From Adiantum capillus-veneris (lineage: Eukaryota > Streptophyta > Polypodiopsida > Polypodiales > Pteridaceae): 64,000 nucleotides of DNA. The notes under the pieces are model-generated. The model was not told the DNA's origin. It saw nothing but the letters and a program-made list of their open reading frames with translations, and made no database searches. Below, one piece after another: positions 53,727 through 64,000 of the stretch (its first letter is position 1; every line of letters begins with the position of its first letter). The stretch covers positions 37,321,922-37,385,921 of the forward strand of contig CM043969.1 in assembly GCA_014529385.2 (NCBI GenBank), given 5' to 3'. The translations under genes were made by a program, and so were the position numbers.

Positions 53727-56700
53727 ATGGCTGACAACAACAACACAGATGTGTTCAAGATGTTTGCTGCTGAGGACAGGTTGGATGGGGACAACTACCC
53801 TATGTGGGCTTATATGATGCAACACGTTCTTGTGTCAAAAGGTGTCTGGAACATTGTGCAGGGCATTGATGTACGTCCTGGTTCTGAAGATGTAGGCGAT
53901 ATTGAGGATGTTGCAGGTCTTGCTGCAAGGATTGCAGCTGTTAGAGTTGTTTTGCCTACAGCAGAACAAGCTCGTTGGGATGTTAAGGATGCGCAGGCTC
54001 ATGCATTGATTGCGTTGTCTGTGAAGCGCACCATTATTCCTCACATCCGTTCAGCAAAATCTGCAAAACAGGCTTGGGATATTCTAGCAGGTCTTTATGC
54101 AAGCCGCAATGAGGCTGAAATTGCTTTGCTGCGTAAAGAGCTAGAGTCGAAGATTATGCATGAGGAAGATGATATGGACACTTTCCTTGCTAGTGTCAAG
54201 GATATCAATGAGCAACTCATTTCTGCAGGTGAAGTCATTTCTGACAGTTCCCTTGTGCAAACTGTTCTTGATGCCTTACCAGATTCCTACCAGACTTTTG
54301 CTAGTACTTGGAGACTGATGACCCAAGGAAATCCTGAAGTTGTCAAGTTTGATGCATTATGCACATTGCTGTTGCAAGAGTCACTTTCTAGAAAAAACAG
54401 GACTAGGCAGCGTGCAGTTGAACAGGCTTTTATTGCTTCTCAAAGAAAGGGTGGTAACAGTAATGCAGCCACTTCTTATGGTTCTGCTGCGAGTGGCAAA
54501 AATTCTGTTCCTAATGCTTCTACTGGCAGCACTTCGTCTGGCAATTCTGGTGATAAGGGCAAAAAGAAGATGCGTTGCCATTATTGTAAAGCCAATGATC
54601 ACTTGATCAAGTCGTGTCCTAAGTTGAAGGCCAAAGAGGCTAAGAAGAAAGAGGGTGGTTCCACTGCAAATGCTAGTTCCACTACAAATGTAGCCATTGT
54701 TGAGTCTTCTGTGAAAGGAGATTGTGATGCTGATGTTGATGCAGAATGGGCTTTTAGCGCAGAGTGCACTTACAATCCTGCTGTCCATGATGCATGCTTG
54801 TCAGTTGCTGCAGATTCACATGTGTGGTATTTCGACAGTGGTGCTACAAAGCACATTACCTCACATCGTGAATTGTTTACCTCTCTCGAGTCTGTCCCTC
54901 ATGGGAATTCAGTCACTTGTGCCAACAACGCCTCTTATCCAGTTCAGGGAGTTGGAAAGATTGTGCTCACTGCTGCTAATGGCAGTTCCTTCACACTTGT
55001 TGATGCACTTTATGTACCTGGGATCAAGAAGAATCTATTGTCTGTATCCGCACTTGCTAGACTTGGACTTGTAGTCAAATTTGTGGATGACAGATGTACA
55101 GTTCATGATCTCAGTTTTGGTGATGAAATTGTTGCATCTGGGCTTTTGTGCCGTGGGCTGTATAAGCTCACTTTGTATGACAAGTGTGGACAAAATTTTG
55201 CAAATGCTGTTGCAGATTCAAGGGCTATTTCAGATGCAAAACTTTGGCATGCACGTTTTGGTCATCTGAATTTTGCCAGTTTGCTGCGTTTGCAGAAATC
55301 TGATATGGTTGCTTCTTTGCCGCCTCTTGAAGCACCTATCAAACATGTTTGTGAAGGCTGTATTCTGGGTAAAATGCAGCGTTCTAAGTTTCCAAAGGAT
55401 GGTTCAGTTAGGGCCACATGCAGGTTGCAGCTTGTGCATAGTGACGTTTGTGGGCCCATGCAAACTCCGTCCTTGGGCAATTACCTGTACTTCGTGACTT
55501 TCATTGATGATTACTCCAGGCATGCGTGGGTATTTCCGCTTAAAGCGAAGTCCGAAGTTTTTATGTGCTTCAAACAATTTTTGGCTATGGCTGAAAATGT
55601 CTCAAAATGTACTATGGGCACCCTCCGTTCCGATCGAGGGGGGGAGTATATGTCTCATGAATTTAATGCATTTCTGGCTAGTCGTGGGATAAAACACCAA
55701 TGTACAGTGCCTTATACACCTCAGCAAAATGGTGTTGCTGAGAGGAAAAACAGGTCACTAACGGAAATGGCACGATGTATGGTCAAAAGTCAAGCTTTGC
55801 CGCATTCTTTTTGGCTTGAGGCCATCATGTGTGCCACTTATGTACTTAACAAGTGTCCTACGAAAGCTTTGCAGTCTATTACTCCATATGAAGCATGGCA
55901 TGATAGAAAACCTTCTATTGAGCACATGCGTGTTTTTGGCTGTTTGGCATATGCTTTGGTGCCACAAGTGCAGCGCAGAAAATTGGATGATAAGGCTGTC
56001 AAATGTATTTTTGTTGGTTATAGTGCTGAAAGCAAAGGTTACAGGTTGTATCACCCGCAAACAAAACGTATTTTGGTTTCACGGGATGTAGTGTTTGTGG
56101 AAGATTCTGTTCAACCCTTGCTGTCATGTACTAGAGACAGTAATGTAAGCTCACAGGACATTTATGACACTTTGTTGCCTCTTTTCAGTGGTGGAAATAC
56201 GAATGTAAGTTCCAATGAGGCAAATGTACAGCCTATGGGGGTTTCTGAAAATGTTTTAGAACAGCCTATTACTGATGCAGATGTACATGATGTACTTGAT
56301 GAGGAAAGGGCTGAAAATGAGCAGGCTAGAGGTATGCCAAAATGGCTGGTGCACACTTTGCGTGACAGTAAATTGGATGCACCTTTATCTAGTCGTACTC
56401 GTTCAGGCTCTCGCCATGCATCTTATGCATCAGATTGTTATGCTTTGGCTGTGTCTAGTTTACATGATGTTGAGGAGCCTCTGTCTTTTGATGAAGCACA
56501 GAATTCAGAAAATTGGATTGCTGCCATGAAATCAGAATATGATGCACTTATAGAGAATGACACATGGACTTTATGTGATTTGCCTCCTGGCAAAAAGGCC
56601 ATTGGTACGAAGTGGGTTTACAAGTTGAAACGCAAGCCGGATGGTGAGATCGATCGCCATAAGGCTCGACTTGTTGCAAAGGGTTATGCACAACAAAAAG

Positions 56701-57770
56701 GCATAGATTATGAAGAGACTTTTGCTCCCACTTGTCGTATGACTACTGTGCGTTTTCTATGTGCATTGGCAGCTCATTTTGGTTGGGATGTACATCAATC
56801 AGACATTGTTACTGCTTTCTTGAATGGTGACATATTTGAGGAAGTTTATGTAACGCAGCCTCGCGGTTTTGTCATAAAAGGACAAGAGGACAAAGTGTGC
56901 AAATGTAAGAAGGCTTTGTATGGGTTGAAGCAATCTCCTCGTGCTTGGTATGAGAAAGCTGACACTCATTTGGTTAAACGAGGCTTTCGTAACAGTCCAA
57001 CAGAAAGCACATTGTATGTAAAGCGTGAGGATGATGTATTTCTCACAGGTTTGAAGTTGAGTCTACATGATGCTGGCGATCCTGCTGATGTCACTCTTTA
57101 CCAAACTTCTATTGGATGCCTCATTTATGTATGCAATACGAGGTTGGATATTTAGTTTGCAATCTCACAGATCAACAGATTTATGCATAGCCCAGGGTCT
57201 AAGCATTGGCAGGCTGTCAAGAGGATTTTCCGCTACCTTAGTGGCACTTTACATCTTGGCTTGTTTTATCCCAAGGGGGGATCATTGCCGCCAGACTTAC
57301 ATGCTTTTTCGGACTCAGATTGGGCTGGTTGTTTTGACACGCGAGTGTCCACAAGTGGTTTTTGTTTCATGCTTGGCAGTTCATGTATATCATGGTTGAG
57401 CAAGAAGCAACCTACTGTGGCCACTTCGAGTTGTGAGGCTGAGTACAGGGCAGTCTTCACAGCTACGGTTGAGTGTGTATGGCTCAGACGCCTTATGGCT
57501 GACTTGGGTGTTGGACAGGACACTGCCAACACTATCTACACTGACAGTCAGAGCGCATTGGCAGTTGCGAGGAACCCAGTTTTTCATGCTCGCACAAAGC
57601 ACATTGAGGTGCATTACCACTATGTCAGGGAGAGGCTCTCAGCAGGAGAGATCAGCTTGGCTTATGTGCCAACACAGGACAACCTTGCAGATCTTTTCAC
57701 AAAGGCATTGTCTCGTGAGAAGCTTGAAGCTTTCCGCAAATCTTTGGGCTTACTCCCCTTTGTGGACTGA
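53727..57770 (+). pseudogene. Ty1/copia gag-pol polyprotein
   Basis: The ATG at 53727 is in good context (accATGG) and opens MADNNNTDVFKMFAAEDRL; the open frame extends upstream but has no better start. Order: gag (LDGDNYPMWAYMMQHVLVSK), zinc knuckle CHYCKANDHLIKSC (about residue 283), protease WYFDSGATKHIT (about residue 367), integrase (HARFGHLN, CEGCILGK, VHSDVCGPM, SDRGGEYMS, YTPQQNGVAERKNR), RT (WVYKLKRKPDGEIDRHKARL, QSDIVTAFLNGDIFEEVYV, YGLKQSPRAWYEKA), then RNase H (SDSDWAGCFDTRVSTSGFC, SSCEAEYRA, YTDSQSALAV, ADLFTKAL). The RT is missing the YVDD box and following palm and thumb: sequence passes from YVKRED to DVFLTGLKLSLHD. One in-frame TAG at 57153-57155 splits RT from RNase H. No other stop is seen in about 1,340 codons. 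Confidence 0.95.
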
Positions 57771-57835
57771 TCCTGTCCTCAGGGCATGGCACTTCCCTTT
57801 ACTCATGTGCCAGCTCTCGTTCACCGCATCACTCC

Positions 57836-57845
57836 AGGGGGGATT
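57836..57845 (+). other. copia polypurine tract
   Basis: aggggggatt immediately before the 3' LTR. Confidence 0.85.
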
Positions 57846-58072
57846 TGTTACCATATACATGTGGTAGTGATGTGTGTGAACACACTAGGACCGCCGGGGC
57901 ATTTTTTCCCTCTTTAGGAGGTTTTTTCCCCCGTGCATTGTATATACGCCCATCACTCTAGGGCTATCTATCTTTCCATTGCGCACTAAGTAACACACTC
58001 TCTATTGTGTGCCTTGAGCTTCCTTCGTCTTCTCCAAGCTGTGTGTGTTTCTCTGCAACCCTAATTCCAACA
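57846..58072 (+). repeat. copia 3' LTR, 227 bp
   Basis: Same as the 5' LTR except for one extra C (five rather than four) before gtgcattg. Confidence 0.96.
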
Positions 58073-58077
58073 GTCTT
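58073..58077 (+). repeat. target site duplication GTCTT, right copy
   Basis: Partner of 53134-53138. Confidence 0.97.
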
Positions 58078-59041
58078 AGCCACTCTGCCAACTATCTCAC
58101 CACCTAAGTGGGATGAAAAATTCTATGTCACCTCAAGTGTTGGTGATGACTCATTGGGGGCTGTGCTACTCCAAAAGGATACGACGACATCTTTCATGAG
58201 GCCAATCTACTTCTCTAGTCGAATGATGACAGCAGGAGAGAAAGGTTTCACCCATGTGGAACACTTAGTCCTAGCTCTTAGATTTGCAACTACAAAGTTT
58301 AGGTCATATTTGCTGCCTAAGCAATTTGTGATTCTAACCACGGATGAAATATTTCCCTATGTTGTACAACACATGGATGTGTCTGCTAGAATTACTAAAT
58401 GGCTAGTTCGTCTGCAAGAGTTTGACTACACGGTACAGGTAGAAAGCACGAAAAGGGCAAGTTTGGGGGGACTCATGACCTACCAAATCTTTGAAGGGAA
58501 GGAGAAGCAATCTAAGGAAGGAGAAGTCCGATTACCTCCAGTACCACCGATGGTAGAAGGAGCATACTCTCTCTACTTTGATGGAGCCTACAAGCGAGCG
58601 TCCGACAAAGCAGCTGCAGGCATAGTGGTCTTTGATGCCAAAGGGACAAAGATATTTTCGTTGGGCCAATTGTTAGATTCACATTCTAACAATGAAACTG
58701 AGTATGCAGCACTAACCAAGGGTCTACAATGGTGTGTCTCGCAAGGTGTACAATGCCTTAATGTATTTGGGGATGCTCTACTTCTGGTAAGGCAAGTAAA
58801 TGGAGCATGGACATGCAAGAATCCTAGTTTAAGGACTCACTTAAGTGGTGTAAAAACCTTGTTGGGTAAGTTTGAAGAAGTTCAAATACACCATATCCCA
58901 AGGGCTCAAAACCAAGAAGCAGATGCCCTAGCAAGTGAAAGACTACAGGAAGTGGTGGTTGGAGCAATAAAACTAAAGCTCCCTCTATTTCAAGGAAGTG
59001 ATGCCATTAGGAGAAATATGAACCTTGCATGGGCCTTGTAA
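58078..59041 (+). pseudogene. Tat-element RNase H plus second (archaeal-type) RNase H
   Basis: Continues the pol frame broken at 53138. First RNase H: FYVTSSVGDDSLGAVLLQKD (first catalytic Asp region degraded to SSVGDD), GFTHVEHLVLALRFATTKFR, and KRASLGGLMTYQ where ADxLSR is expected, so this domain looks inactivated, as is usual when a second one is present. Second RNase H: LYFDGAYKRASDKAAAGIVV, NNETEYAALTKGLQWCV, VFGDALLLVRQV and HIPRAQNQEADALASE, a full D-E-D-D set. A second RNase H of this type marks the Tat lineage. The ORF ends at 59041 with no integrase, which normally follows. Confidence 0.92.
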
Positions 59042-59399
59042 GGAATCCTAATTTCTAGGGATTAAGGCTAATGGTGTGTAGGGTTAAGGGGACAAGGGCA
59101 TTCAAGAAGCTAGTTTTGAGTAGGCTTTTCTAGACTTTTTTTTAGACACATGTAGGATGTGGACCTAAGAGGTCACCTTCTCTCTCTAGCTTTTTGAAAG
59201 TGAAGGGAGTAAAGAGGTGTGGCCACATCATCAAAAACGTGGATCACTAAGAGCCAAAATTTGACTTTTTTTAAAAAAAGTTATTTTTACTTATTTTTGA
59301 CTTAATACTCCCCCCCAACATATATCCATATCAAAAAAGTATTTTTTGACATTTTTTTTAAACTTACAAGCACTAAAAGTCCAATTTTTCAAAAAAAAG
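59042..59399. other. non-coding flank after truncated pol
   Basis: No integrase, polypurine tract or LTR edge could be recognised. It is purine- and AT-rich. Confidence 0.45.
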
Positions 59400-59650
59400 A
59401 CTCCCCCCAAAAGAAAAAACCTTTCTTCTCTCTTCCTCCTCCCTCCTTTCTCCCTCTCCTCTCCCTCCCTGCCCCTTCTCTCCTCCTCCTCCCCTCTCTC
59501 CCACTGTCCCCTTCTCTCCTCCCATGTTCCTCCCTCTCCCTCCCTGCCCCCTTCTCTCCTCCTTCTCCACTCTCCCTCTCTCTCCCCCACTACCCCCTTG
59601 TCTTCTCCCATGTTCCTCTCTCTCCCTCCCCCCTCTCTCTTTTCATCCTT
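59400..59650. repeat. CT-rich low-complexity tract
   Basis: About 250 bp of pyrimidine-rich sequence (ctctccctccctgcccc repeated). ORFs on both strands (Ser/Pro/Leu or Arg/Glu/Gly-rich) are artefacts. Confidence 0.9.
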
Positions 59651-60990
59651 TGCTTCCTCATGCAACAACTACCATGGTGCTCAAGGACATCACAAATCGT
59701 ATGCATACATATTTGCTTGTTCGCAACGTTTGCATCGAAGGCCGCACGTGAGGGTGAGCAGAGGTCATCCCAGGAACGTCGTAGCATCGGTGAGATGAAT
59801 GTTGACGATTCTTCAATATCTTGCCAATACCATCACATATTTGAATAAAACACCCCTTTATGCAAGGTAACAATATACTTCTTACTTTTGATTGTGTTCT
59901 TCTTATCATAAACTTTGAAGTCTAAGGTGTTGCCTCTACTTGTTTTGTAGTGCTTGGCACAAAGGTTGCTTTTATGCACAAATAGTGAAAGGCTGCAGGT
60001 TAGAGAGGCCAAGTGTCACCACTTTTCCTCTAAAACAGTCTTCTTTGTTACATCTTGCAGGTAGGTGCTTCAAATCCATGCTCATTAGGGGTGGTTGTCT
60101 CATCCTAATGTATATTTTTATATTGTTTATTCCTAGCTAGATAGAAATACTTGCAAATTTGTACAACATATACTTAACAAGTGTCTTCATTATATAGCTT
60201 GCAAATGTTGAATTCATACATGTTTTTGTTACAAGGTGACCTCTTGCTATGCTAGTTGAGTGGCGTTGTTTGCAAGAACGGCTCAAGGAACTGGCATAAC
60301 ATGAAGCTTTTACGGTGGCACAAAGCTCTCCTCAACGGCAATGTGGCTCCCACTACACCAAAAATCATAATGCTGACATGAAGAGATCCCTAGTAGGACA
60401 ATGCAAAAACTTTTCATCAGCAGCAACACACTCTTTCCTAACATGAGGGCACTCCTACCAAAGATATTTTTATGTGATAGGTCACCCCAGGAGCATACCA
60501 TGTCATGGAATGGATGTAAGAACTATGACCACACTACTCCCTGTAAAGTGTTCACAGATGTATGTTTATCAAAGTTAATGAGAAGAAATTTGGACTTTTT
60601 TGTTTGTTGATGTGTAAGAGCACTCTAGGTCTACCATATTTTAGATTGTTTGATAAGTTAAATAAAATTTGTAGTCATTTAAAGTGTAAGTTTGTTTTTG
60701 TTTGGTAAGATTGTACATGAGAAGACATAATAAAGTATAAGAGATCTTGACGGAATAAGCCTCGATTAGATTCCTACCATGCACTTGTGACACCAGACCT
60801 CTCCTTGAACCTTTTGATTTCTATCATTGTGGGAAGTCTAAGGGTGGTCTATTTTCAAATTTTTAGCAATAAATTTTTTTAAAAGGAAATTTTGGTTATT
60901 TTAAAGTTTGTACACAGTCTAGGAGTTCATTCTGATTGTTTTCCTTCAGTTTCAATTTTTGATCGAGGGCACTCCTTGGAAGCCACTTTT
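59651..60990. other. unassigned non-coding DNA
   Basis: No ORF with a recognisable domain. Text such as cttgttttgtag near 59,950 could be a splice acceptor, but no exon chain is supported. Confidence 0.35.
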
Positions 60991-61004
60991 GAAGGTGTTA
61001 GGGT

Positions 61005-61064
61005 CCCAGGGACCCTCAACATGTTTACGTGCCCTTGTGGCCCCTCTTGTTGAGGGTCCCTGGG
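61005..61064. repeat. long hairpin, 16 bp arms
   Basis: Arms cccagggaccctcaac (61005-61020) and gttgagggtccctggg (61049-61064) are perfect reverse complements around a 28 nt loop. Confidence 0.9.
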
Positions 61065-61672
61065 CCCCTAAAATGACAAGTACAAGCTTTTTTTAATGCA
61101 TGTCCATGAGATAGAACTGGGCAGTTTAATGTGTTCATAGCAACCCCTCCCCCCCCCAAATGGCAGATACCTAAACCTTGTATCATGCTTATCAACCATT
61201 TTTTACTTCCTTGTGTCCATCCCCTGTTCTTGGAAATATCTTGGTCCCTATTTGTGCCTGGATGGGCATTCTACGCGCCGTTGTGGTCCCTCTTGTTGAG
61301 GGTCTCTGGGGCTTCAAAATGACAAATAGGGGCTTTGTTTTAATGTATGGCCATGAGATAGAGTTGTAGTGTTTGATGTCCGGAGTATTCACTATGTCAA
61401 ATTTTCCTATATCATGTCCGTTCACCACAATGGATTGAAAGTAGCCCTTATAGGCCTTACCTACACATGTTTCTGTAACTTTACAAGAATATAAATTCCC
61501 TTCTATTGAACACATGTGCTATGTTACATATACTTTAGTGAACTCGCAAGGTCAAAGGCCTCACAAATTTTGTGCACTCAGAACATTTAGCACTAGAAAT
61601 CAACCAAAAACAAGGAGCCAATTTTTACTTCCTTGTGTTCACCTCGTGTTCTTGGAAATGTTTTGGTTAAGT
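61028..61672 (+). repeat. local diverged duplications
   Basis: A block of about 113 bp with ttgttgagggtc and ccatgagatagag occurs at about 61028-61140 and 61270-61382. A second block with ttttacttccttgtg and tgttcttggaaat occurs at about 61193-61250 and 61617-61672. Confidence 0.75.
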
Positions 61673-63999
61673 CATTTCTTTGGTATTTAAAACCACATGT
61701 GACCCCTATTGTTATAGTATCCAACCAAAGGTTTCTTGATTAGTAGTTATATAGGTTCGAGTGATACATATCTTCTATGTTAACAATGCATGTATCTATA
61801 ATTTATGTTTACACTTTCTCTATCCAAATGAGCTACATAGTAAAAATCAAATCCGCAATTCAACAATTAAGTTCACAAGGTGATAGATATTGGTATGATC
61901 TTTAACAATACCAAATAAATAGCTACCAATAGCGAATGAATAGGGATATTTAAGAAGGTTTGATACCAAAAACTTGTCAACACTACTCAAAAAGGTGGAA
62001 ACTCAAAGGCTTTATAATATATATGATGAAACAAGAATCAATAATAATTCACCCCTATATATCTACACCTCCATCTCAAGTTGTCATTTCTCTAAGTCAA
62101 GCTTGGCATAGGAATAGTATGGAAACAATAACATTTTGGAAAGCAAGAATTTAGCTTTCTCAACTTTTGAAATGTTGCTATTGATATATATTCAACATCC
62201 CCAAATGAGGACATCTTGACAAAGGTTATGATCCACTTAATAAGAATAACCATTAGTGATTAAACTGAAATCAAAATATTGCATGAATTTCTTCATGGTG
62301 GAATGATTAAGACTTGAAACTTCAAACATCTTACAGACAAATCAGAATATCCAAAAAAATCAACAATATTTCTCAAATCTGTATGAAACTCCAGTAATCT
62401 AAATAAAATACTCTCACTCAATGCGACACCATTTAACAAAAAAAAATATTTATATTGCATTTATAGAGGAATCCAGCCTCATAAAAATAATTACAAATGG
62501 AGACAATGTTGTTGCTGTTAGGCTTCTCTTACAAGTATTTGTCTTTCTCATCTAGAGATTCATATACACGAGTATTTGTGTGTCTATGACACTAGGGAAG
62601 ATAGTAGTACTATAGGGATGGCTTTTCTAAGAGCTCCTAGAGAGTACCTATTGATTCAAGATTCTACAAAAATCCTACTATTCTTATCAAAATCTTTTAA
62701 CACGGTAGTGAAAGGTTCCTCACGGAACAAAAATAGGGTGATTTCCATCTCTGCGTATGGTTGCTTGCTCATGTCCTCTCAAAACAAGTTGACTCTGTAA
62801 GTAAACAACAGATTATGTGAGCACAAAGTTATAAAGTACAAAATGATATCATTCTAATAATCTAATGACAACTATACAAAGAATAAATTATAAGAAATAT
62901 CTTTGATGACTCTCCATAGATAACACAGCTTACTTACATTGTGAAACTCAATCACATGCTACAAAACTATAGATGGCGCACCAAAGCCATCAACAAAATA
63001 GCACCACCCAATGTTATGAGGTGTGAAGCCTAAACATTGAAAGACATAAAGAGGTTAATTCCCTCCAGCATGATAAACTTAAAGATGGAGATGATCTTAA
63101 GCTCTGAATGTAAGCTACAAGGGTAGTTTTCTCACCATTCTATCTTTATGTTGGAGATGAATCCTTGCAATGCCCATGCACTATTCACACCTCCTGTTCT
63201 TGTGGTATGCAAGTCATGTGAGTTGATGCTTTTTCCACCTTCGGGAGTAGAGGTTTCCAAGTAGTGCAAGTGAATGAAAGTAGAAGGAGGAGAATCTTGT
63301 TTCATGCTGTAATGCAGGTGAGAGAAGGGAGAGGAGCTAGCTTGGTGTGGAACTATGTGGTGGGCAAGGGGAAGAGATGGGGAAGAAGCTTGCTTGGTGC
63401 TACAATGGAGATGGGAGAAAGCTAGTAGAGAGATAATGTTGGACTATAGGGGGTGCATGTGGTTGTTGCAGCCATGGAGAGCTTGGAAAAGGGTTTGTAG
63501 AGAGAGAAAATCACTTTTAGCTATAGAATAGGTTTGGAAAGACTTTGGAGGGTGGAAAATGATGTTTTGAAATTTTTTGAAAAAAATTAATTTTTTGGAA
63601 TTTTTTAGTGCACGTTTTTGACTTTTGGAGGTCAAAAATACTTTTTTAACCATGAAATAGGTTAGGGGACCTTTTAAGGAGGGAAAACTTGAAATTTGAA
63701 ATTTTTTGAAATTTTGAAAATTTTAGTGTATTTTTAAATCCGGGCCAAAAAGTGGGGGAAAAAAGGTCAAAGCGGTCCCCCCCCCCCCCTCCCTTTCCCC
63801 TAGCCACCTCCCTTACCTTCTCACTAGGTAAGAGGCCATTAAGAGGTGTAAGGCTACCTTGTCCCCCTACTTTTTTGAGGGTATAGAGTGTGTCCACCAC
63901 CCTCTTCCTATTGGCTGGCCTCTAATTAACCTTAATCCCAAAGGGCCCCTAGAGGGTTCATATTTTTCCTAATGCCTTGCCTGACATCATGCATTTTTT
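61673..63999. other. unassigned AT-rich DNA
   Basis: No domain recognised. From about 63,540 the sequence has repeated ttttttgaaattttg stretches, a C-run at 63,778-63,789 and text similar in style to LTRs elsewhere in the window, possibly a further LTR running off the edge. Confidence 0.35.
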
Positions 64000-64000
64000 G

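Larger units (their letters stand above)
53139..58072 (+). mobile_element. Ty1/copia element, young insertion, RT-deleted
   Basis: 4934 bp, TG..CA ends, LTRs 53139-53364 and 57846-58072 that differ by a single C in a C-run, perfect GTCTT duplication, iMet primer site, one long gag-pol frame and a polypurine tract. Inserted in the RT-RNase H hinge of a Tat element. Near-identical LTRs mean recent insertion. The frame has one TAG and lacks the RT active-site block, so the copy cannot supply its own RT. Confidence 0.96.

Noticed and set aside
54340-56529. Overlapping ORFs in other frames within the copia pol (up to 135 codons)
   Set aside because: Shadows of the 1,340-codon gag-pol frame, whose motifs are unambiguous.
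47988-59052. 15 bp ggccttgtaaggaat shared near 48,000 and 59,035 as possible LTR starts of the Tat element
   Set aside because: Sequence downstream of the two sites does not match, so they are not shown to be an LTR pair.
59291-59798. ORFs up to 150 codons in the CT-rich tract
   Set aside because: Low-complexity Ser/Pro/Leu or Arg/Glu/Gly sequence, open on both strands because of base composition.
59651-60620. Possible host gene exons (ORFs at 59660, 59940, 60401)
   Set aside because: No domain, no consistent splice pattern and no codon signal that I could support.

Overview
This window is a block of nested, mostly decayed LTR retrotransposons from a large, repeat-rich land-plant nuclear genome. 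The evidence is plant-type Ty3/gypsy lineages (a chromovirus with a C-terminal chromodomain; Tat-type elements with a second RNase H or a tRNA-Asp-like primer site), plant Ty1/copia elements primed by tRNA-iMet, long AT-rich LTRs, and abundant CA, GA and CT microsatellites. I found no bacterial genes, no tRNA or rRNA gene and no convincing intact host gene. A fern or gymnosperm would fit the pol style, but the species cannot be fixed from sequence alone.

Layout. 1-3.1 kb: minus-strand gypsy gag-PR-RT remains with an iMet-type primer site and LTR edge. 3.9-5.2 kb: plus-strand broken gene ending in a SWIM zinc finger. 6-12.1 kb: plus-strand Tat-like fragment (integrase, then a retropepsin-like domain 3' of integrase, then a polypurine tract), its integrase split by a 2.46 kb solo LTR flanked by CAATT. 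12.1-15.25 kb: LTR-like DNA with a repeated palindrome, then an unrecognised ORF (here 'ORF-X'). 15.25-19.4 kb: the same Tat-like family on the minus strand (RNase H and integrase), with primer site and LTR but no gag, PR or RT. 19.5-22.1 kb: decayed gypsy gag, plus strand. 22.4-25.1 kb: AT-rich and simple-sequence DNA. 25.2-28.8 kb: an LTR of the Tat-like family (minus), then a decayed plus-strand gag-PR-RT.

28.8-43.3 kb is a nest. A minus-strand LTR and polypurine tract (28.78-29.74 kb) and a second ORF-X copy (41.1-43.3 kb) flank an 11.3 kb minus-strand chromovirus (29.8-41.1 kb) with 3.4-3.9 kb LTRs and a pol broken by few lesions. 43.5-47.75 kb: a decayed minus-strand copia element. 48.0-59.04 kb: a plus-strand Tat element (promoter region, two small ORFs, gag, PR-RT, RNase H plus a second RNase H, no integrase). 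It is interrupted at 53,139-58,072 by a very young copia element with near-identical 226/227 bp LTRs and a perfect GTCTT target duplication. 59.04-64 kb: non-coding DNA with a CT-rich tract, local duplications and a strong hairpin.

The coding parts are retroelement proteins: gag packages RNA, PR cleaves the polyprotein, RT/RNase H copy the RNA and INT inserts the DNA. Nearly every copy carries stops, frameshifts or missing domains, so most of the window is probably immobile. The points most worth a second look are ORF-X, present in two diverged copies; the retropepsin downstream of integrase; the doubled zinc-finger module before the integrase core; and a young copia insertion that lacks the RT catalytic YVDD block and so probably moved with help from another copy.
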